A stretch of 64,000 nucleotides of DNA from positions 66,808 through 130,807 of the forward strand of contig NZ_JANTOO010000015.1 in assembly GCF_024753545.1 (NCBI RefSeq), read 5' to 3'. This document shows, piece after piece, positions 60,282 to 64,000 of the stretch (positions are counted from its first letter, which is position 1; each line of letters starts with the position of its first letter). Under the pieces are notes generated by a model that saw only the letters and a program-made list of their open reading frames with translations, was not told the DNA's origin and did not search any database. The stretch comes from Lysinibacillus pinottii. GTDB lineage: Bacteria; Bacillota; Bacilli; Bacillales_A; Planococcaceae. The position numbers and the translations under genes are program-made.

Positions 60282-60758
60282 ATGACTTTGCAAGAAGGAC
60301 AGAAGGTACCCGATTTTTCTCTTATGAATGAAAAGGGAGAGACGGTACAGCTAACTGATTTTAAAGGACAGAATGTAATTTTATACTTTTACCCAAAAGA
60401 TATGACACCAGGTTGCACAACTGAAGCATGTGATTTTCGAGATAGGTTTGAGGACTTTAGTCATTTAAACGCTGTTGTTCTAGGCGTTAGTCCAGATGAT
60501 GCAAACAAACATACAAAATTTATTGATAAGCATGGCTTGCCTTTTTCTTTATTAGTAGATGAAGATCATGCTGTAGCGGAGGCGTATGGTGTATGGGTCT
60601 TAAAGAAAATGTATGGACGTGAATTTATGGGGATTGAGCGTTCCACATTTTTAATTGATTCGGAGGGTAAGTTAATGAAAGCTTGGCGTAAAGTACGTGT
60701 GAAAAATCATATTGAAGAAGTTTATGCCTATTTAGCAGAACAGGAGGCGACAACATGA
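60282..60758 (+). CDS. bcp: thiol peroxidase Bcp (peroxiredoxin, YgaF)
   Basis: A 158-residue peroxiredoxin. YPKDMTPGCTTEACDFRD has the peroxidatic Cys (P-G-C-T-T-E) and a second Cys five residues on, as in Bcp/PrxQ enzymes with an intrahelical disulfide. GVSPDDANKHTKFIDKHGLP and ERSTFLID complete the family. It reduces peroxides via thioredoxin. AGGAGGAG precedes the ATG. It overlaps the next gene by four bases and lies near perR, but I see no Per box before it. Confidence 0.93.
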   Translation: MTLQEGQKVPDFSLMNEKGETVQLTDFKGQNVILYFYPKDMTPGCTTEACDFRDRFEDFSHLNAVVLGVSPDDANKHTKFIDKHGLPFSLLVDEDHAVAEAYGVWVLKKMYGREFMGIERSTFLIDSEGKLMKAWRKVRVKNHIEEVYAYLAEQEATT

Positions 60759-61699
60759 GAATCTATTTTACTTTTGAACCAAGACCAGATTTACGGGAAC
60801 CATTATTAGCAGAATTCCCACAAGTCGATTTTATATTTGAAAGTGGAATAACAAATGAAGAGCTTCAAAAAGCGGATGTTTTAGTTACATATGGTGAGAA
60901 TTTAACAACAGAGAGCATCCAACAGGCGACGAAGTTAAAATGGATTTTTGTTGCATCAGCAGGCATTGAAAAAATGCCTGCTCAAGCTATTATGGAGCGT
61001 GGTATTTTAGTTTCTAATGTACGAGGTATCCATAAAACACCTATGGCAGAATCAATGCTAGCCCATATTTTAGCCATTAAACGTGCTTTACCTTGGATGT
61101 ATGAGCAACAAAAGAAAGGTGAATGGTCAAAAAAAGCCAAACAAACTGAATTACGAGATAGTACAGCGCTTATTTTAGGTCCAGGCGCTATTGGCTCGGA
61201 AGTGGGGCGCTTATTACAAGCCTTTGGTGTGACGACTATTGGCTGCAATCGCTCTGGAAATGAAGCGTCAAACATGGATAAGATGATTAGCTTTGAGCAA
61301 TTAATAGAAGTTTTGCCGAGTGCTGATATTGTCATTTCTGTGTTGCCAAAAACACAAGAAACAACGCATTTATTAAATGAAGAACATTTTATAGCTATGA
61401 AGAGCAGTGCAATTTTCATGAATTTTGGCCGAGGGAATTTAGTTGATGAAAAGGTACTCATTCAGGCGCTCGAAGATGGAGAAATAGGATATGCCGTTTT
61501 GGATGTATTTGAAGAAGAACCTCTGTCATCAGACAATCCACTATGGGCATTGCCAAATGTCATAGTATCACCACATGTCTCAAGCCATTCATCTCGTTAT
61601 GTGGAACGAAGCTTAGAAATTTTTAAGACCAGCTTAACAAAATGGCTAAGAGGTGACAGAGATTTAGAAAATGTCATGGAGCTATCGAGAGGATATTAA
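60755..61699 (+). CDS. D-isomer-specific 2-hydroxyacid dehydrogenase
   Basis: A 314-residue NAD(P)-dependent dehydrogenase. The Rossmann loop is LGPGAIGSEVGRLLQ near residue 143. The catalytic Arg is in VISVLPKT-SATIF-type context here as FGRGNLVDEK preceding, Glu in DVFEEEPL and His in SPHVSSHS. It overlaps bcp (ATGA), suggesting co-expression. The substrate (glyoxylate, phenylpyruvate or other 2-oxoacid) cannot be fixed. It is an addition to the B. subtilis order between ygaF and perR. Confidence 0.88.
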   Translation: MRIYFTFEPRPDLREPLLAEFPQVDFIFESGITNEELQKADVLVTYGENLTTESIQQATKLKWIFVASAGIEKMPAQAIMERGILVSNVRGIHKTPMAESMLAHILAIKRALPWMYEQQKKGEWSKKAKQTELRDSTALILGPGAIGSEVGRLLQAFGVTTIGCNRSGNEASNMDKMISFEQLIEVLPSADIVISVLPKTQETTHLLNEEHFIAMKSSAIFMNFGRGNLVDEKVLIQALEDGEIGYAVLDVFEEEPLSSDNPLWALPNVIVSPHVSSHSSRYVERSLEIFKTSLTKWLRGDRDLENVMELSRGY

Positions 61700-61739
61700 G
61701 AAAAAAACGATGAAATTAGAGGATTAGTATGTGTGATTG

Positions 61740-61785
61740 TTGACGAAGTAGCGCTAATTGGATACACTATTTATAACAATTATAA
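61740..61785 (+). promoter_or_regulatory. perR promoter with PerR box
   Basis: TTGACG (61740-61745) and TACACT (61763-61768) are 17 bases apart. Immediately after, TTATAACAATTATAA (61771-61785) matches the Per box TTATAATNATTATAA with one mismatch. It would overlap the transcription start, giving autorepression. Confidence 0.82.
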
Positions 61786-61817
61786 ATTAATAATACTTAT
61801 GGAAGAGGTGCATGACG

Positions 61818-62261
61818 ATGTCTACAACGCATTTACAGGATGCACTGGACACGTTAAAAACAACTGGTGTACGTATTACTCCTCAGCGTCATGCTATTTT
61901 GGAATATCTAATTCAATCTATGGCACATCCTACTGCCGATGAAATTTATAAAGCACTTGAAGGGAAATTTCCTAATATGAGTGTAGCGACTGTTTATAAT
62001 AACCTGCGAGTATTTCGTGAGGTAGGTCTTGTGAAAGAGCTTACTTATGGAGATGCTTCAAGCCGCTTTGATTTCGTGACAAATGATCATTACCATATGA
62101 TTTGTGAATGCTGTGGCAAGATCGTCGATTTCCATTATCCTGGGCTCGATGAAATAGAGCATTTTGCATCACAGGTAACTGACTTTGATGTGCATTCGCA
62201 TCGTTTAGAGATATACGGCACATGTCCATCATGTAAAGGTGTTACTGCTAAAGTACAATAA
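61818..62261 (+). CDS. perR: peroxide-sensing repressor PerR
   Basis: A 147-residue Fur-family regulator. Numbered from ATG 61818, the regulatory metal ligands are H37, D85, H91, H93 and D104, identical in position to B. subtilis PerR, and the zinc cysteines are C96, C99, C136 and C139. The winged helix includes RITPQRHAILEYL and MSVATVYNNLRVFREVGLV. Metal-catalysed oxidation of H37/H91 by H2O2 relieves repression in B. subtilis. AAGAGGTG is seven bases before this ATG; the ATG at 61812 is too close. A Per box in its promoter indicates autoregulation. Confidence 0.96.
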   Translation: MSTTHLQDALDTLKTTGVRITPQRHAILEYLIQSMAHPTADEIYKALEGKFPNMSVATVYNNLRVFREVGLVKELTYGDASSRFDFVTNDHYHMICECCGKIVDFHYPGLDEIEHFASQVTDFDVHSHRLEIYGTCPSCKGVTAKVQ

Positions 62262-62296
62262 AAATCCTAGCTCGTTAACGGGCTAGGATTTTTTCG
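62260..62296. terminator. bidirectional terminator between perR and ygzB
   Basis: AAAAATCCTAGC pairs with GCTAGGATTTTT around a short loop with CG/CG, flanked by A and T runs. Confidence 0.9.
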
Positions 62297-62636
62297 TTTT
62301 ATGATTATAGGATTGGTCGAACTCTTTACCTTCAAGAGTAGGATCAAGCGTTAATGGCTCATTGCAATACATGCACATATCGACTCTGCCTAAAACTTTT
62401 GTATGTTTATGGCAATTAGGACACTCAACTTGAATGGCTCGTGTTGATAATAAACCTATCCAGGCATAGACAACTGTACTACCAATAATACATAAAACAC
62501 CTAATGTCATGAAAATTAAAACTAATATTGGGCTATTTTTAAAGAATATACCTCCGTACATTACAATAAAACCAATAAAGATTAGTGCTAAAGCGAATGA
62601 ACGAATTTTATTAATTTTACTTTTATAAGGTTTCAT
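62283..62636 (-). CDS. ygzB: YgzB zinc-ribbon membrane protein (UPF0295)
   Basis: A 117-residue protein with two membrane helices (SFALALIFIGFIVMYGGIFF and LVLIFMTLGVLCIIGSTVVY), then a zinc ribbon CPNCHKHTKVLGRVDMCMYC. It matches B. subtilis YgzB and sits next to perR as there. The function is unknown. Its 3' end overlaps the shared terminator. AGGCAAG-type RBS. Confidence 0.9.
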   Translation of the reverse strand: MKPYKSKINKIRSFALALIFIGFIVMYGGIFFKNSPILVLIFMTLGVLCIIGSTVVYAWIGLLSTRAIQVECPNCHKHTKVLGRVDMCMYCNEPLTLDPTLEGKEFDQSYNHKTKKS

Positions 62637-62782
62637 TTATCTTGCCTCCCAATCTAAAATCTACTATAACATATAAGGGCAAAGTATTTTAGCTTTGAGG
62701 TAAATCAAAGAAGGAATACTTTTAGAGTATGTCGAATTTTTAACGGAACAAGGGAAGCTATATGAATAAAGGGGGGCTGAAC

Positions 62783-63670
62783 ATGGAGCAAGTATTGCGT
62801 CCTATATACCAAGAACGTGCGAGTCAGTCAAATACATTAGGCGTTATTTTAGTGGAAAAACGTGAGGAGCAAAGTAACGTTACAGATACATTTGATACTG
62901 TTTTATTAATTATTGTAAAAGAAGCAGAGCAGCCAGTCTTTTCAAAACATTACTTATATGAAGGAAATAAAGTCGCTCTACATACGGTTACGGAGAAACT
63001 AATACGAAAATGGCTTCTAATCGGATCTAATAAGAAGGTAGTCGATTGGATTTTCTTTGGCAGAGTACTATTTGATCGGAATGAATTCCTGCATAAACTA
63101 AAAATAGAATTACAGGAATTTCCGTATAGTGGCCGTAAGATTAAGACAGGCATTCAATTTTCCAAGTTAATACGTCGTTATTTGGAGGGGAAGGAATACT
63201 TTGATAAGGGCAGTTATTTGGATGCATATAATCATGTAGTTGATTCCTTACACCATTTGGGGCGTTTATCAATCATTGATAGTGGTCTATACCCTGAAGT
63301 AACTGTATGGGGGCAAGTGAAAAAAATTGAACCAGCGATTTATAAGCTGTACGAAGAACTGGTGACGAGTAATGAGCCAATTGAAAAACGCTTAGAACTT
63401 TTATTCTTAGCAAGTGAGTTTTTAATACATTCTCGAACACGAGATGGAGCACAACATATATTAGAAGTGATGCAAACAAAAGAAACATGGTCGATTCAAG
63501 AGCTACATGACCATCATGAACTCATGAATTACTCTGTGGATTTAGAAGTATTTGTCGAATACTTAGTGGATAAGGGGTATATTCATATAGAGCCAGTTAC
63601 TGCGAAAAACGAGATGATCTTTCACCGTCATTACAAGGTCGATAAAGAAGCTCTAGAAATTGGTCAATGA
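62783..63670 (+). CDS. ygxA: YgxA nucleotidyltransferase-like protein
   Basis: A 295-residue soluble protein. FDTVLLIIV (strand with Asp) and WIFFGRVLFDRNEFLHKLK resemble a nucleotidyltransferase palm, followed by a helical region with GIQFSKLIRRYLEGKEYFDK and SYLDAYNHVVDSLHHLGRL (substrate-binding HEPN-like), and a C-terminal region. It matches B. subtilis YgxA, which also lies just before an rRNA operon. ATG 62783 after GGGGGGCTG is chosen over ATG 62762. The target is unknown. Confidence 0.85.
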   Translation: MEQVLRPIYQERASQSNTLGVILVEKREEQSNVTDTFDTVLLIIVKEAEQPVFSKHYLYEGNKVALHTVTEKLIRKWLLIGSNKKVVDWIFFGRVLFDRNEFLHKLKIELQEFPYSGRKIKTGIQFSKLIRRYLEGKEYFDKGSYLDAYNHVVDSLHHLGRLSIIDSGLYPEVTVWGQVKKIEPAIYKLYEELVTSNEPIEKRLELLFLASEFLIHSRTRDGAQHILEVMQTKETWSIQELHDHHELMNYSVDLEVFVEYLVDKGYIHIEPVTAKNEMIFHRHYKVDKEALEIGQ

Positions 63671-63685
63671 CTGTAGTATGCTTGT

Positions 63686-63722
63686 AATCGAGGTATCTAA
63701 AAAATACCTCGATATTTTTTTA
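63686..63722 (+). terminator. terminator after ygxA
   Basis: ATCGAGGTATCT pairs with A(A)ATACCTCGAT and is followed by seven T residues. Confidence 0.85.
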
Positions 63723-63731
63723 AAAAAGTAG

Positions 63732-63761
63732 TTGACGAATATTATAATGATATTGTATTAT
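63732..63761 (+). promoter_or_regulatory. rRNA operon promoter P1
   Basis: TTGACG (63732-63737) and TATTAT (63756-63761), 18 bases apart, with AT-rich flanks. It lies upstream of a second, stronger match. Confidence 0.65.
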
Positions 63762-63826
63762 ATTAATTGTCGCTAAGACATAACAAGTAACTCGATGAAA
63801 AACATAAAAAACTTTTTCAAAAATAG

Positions 63827-63855
63827 TTGACATGTTTTGAGTGAGATGTTAATAT
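63827..63855 (+). promoter_or_regulatory. rRNA operon promoter P2
   Basis: TTGACA (63827-63832) and TAATAT (63850-63855), 17 bases apart. Tandem promoters are usual for Bacillus rrn operons. Confidence 0.75.
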
Positions 63856-64000
63856 AAAGAAGTCGCTGAAAAAACGACTTAAATAATGAACCTTGAAAAC
63901 TGAACAAGCAAAACGTAATCAATAAAGTTTTAAGTAGCTAGCCTAGCTAGTGAACGAAATAAAATTTTGGACATCAAAATGATGCCAGCAAAACAATTTG
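63856..64000 (+). other. rRNA operon leader (16S gene beyond the window)
   Basis: The leader contains AACCTTGAAAACTGAACAAG at 63889-63908, a sequence characteristic of pre-16S leaders and spacers in Bacillus relatives, including the boxA-like antitermination region. The 16S start (usually GAGAGTTTGATC) is not reached. ygxA followed by rrn matches the B. subtilis rrnD neighbourhood. Confidence 0.85.

Noticed and set aside
60982..61461. 159-codon minus-strand open frame
   Set aside because: It lies wholly antisense to the dehydrogenase gene, has no RBS, and its translation looks like an out-of-frame shadow of the Rossmann domain.
61733..61942. 69-codon frame upstream of and overlapping perR
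   Set aside because: It crosses the perR promoter, Per box and N-terminal coding region in another frame.
1..64000. CRISPR arrays, insertion sequences and tRNA genes
   Set aside because: No regularly spaced repeats, transposase motifs or cloverleaf sequences were found on reading either strand; weak or very degraded copies could have been missed by eye.

Overview
The window is AT-rich Gram-positive, spore-forming chromosomal DNA, most likely from Lysinibacillus or a close Bacillales relative. The evidence is gene content (pdaA, a gamma-type SASP, PerR, YfhH/YfhJ/YgzB/YgxA family proteins), extensive gene-order agreement with Bacillus subtilis (yfhF-recX-yfhH-yfhJ-yfhP-mutY-sspE-ygaC-ygaD and ygaE-gsaB-ygaF-perR-ygzB-ygxA-rrn), and a D-aspartate ligase/aspartate racemase pair that fits the L-Lys-D-Asp peptidoglycan cross-bridge known in Lysinibacillus. 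No tRNA gene, CRISPR array, insertion sequence or complete prophage was seen.

Layout. 0-5.1 kb: a partial metallophosphoesterase, an acyl-CoA ligase, a C39-like lipoprotein, and the D-Asp ligase plus racemase operon. 5.3-8.7 kb: YfmL-type DEAD-box helicase, M29 aminopeptidase and secreted SGNH hydrolase. 8.7-13 kb: sbcD-sbcC. 13-18.6 kb: a 40-residue cationic protein, DUF4870 protein, TPP riboswitch with thiT, methionine aminopeptidase, TspO-like membrane protein, PPK2, GNAT and carbonic anhydrase. 18.7-23.7 kb: a 44-residue membrane protein, second M29 aminopeptidase, motAB, DUF1128, YtxH and YihY proteins. 23.7-31 kb: P1B-4 metal efflux ATPase with Fur- and PerR-type boxes, class I fumarase, DUF1963 protein behind a possible LexA box, SE1561-type protein, MFS transporter behind an attenuator-like leader, and a coiled-coil orphan. 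31.4-41.5 kb: RlmCD-type methyltransferase, pdaA and the conserved yfh/yga block.

41.7-57.6 kb is absent at this place in the B. subtilis order (it separates ygaD from ygaE) and is the main accessory region. It holds a peptide ABC transporter operon (D-F-A-B-C) and a ter stress locus: three TerD proteins, the wreck of terC, a four-gene module (HpcH/CitE-like lyase, PRTase-TRSP, StiP/PELOTA-type PRTase, HAD phosphatase), then YceG and TelA. The four-gene module matches the predicted nucleoside-like metabolite pathway linked to Ter systems. Here it follows a deleted terC and an internal hairpin terminator, the most unusual architecture in the window.

57.6-64 kb returns to the B. subtilis order: ygaE, gsaB, bcp, a D-2-hydroxyacid dehydrogenase, perR with its own PerR box, ygzB, ygxA, and the tandem promoters and leader of an rRNA operon whose 16S gene lies beyond the window.

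Circuits visible in the sequence: PerR at 61.8 kb probably controls itself and the metal ATPase at 25.7 kb; thiT is under TPP control; pdaA and sspE carry sigma-G-like promoters, and the pdaA promoter is embedded in a hairpin that would block read-through expression from yfhF. All functional statements rest on motif and family recognition by eye; no database search was run.
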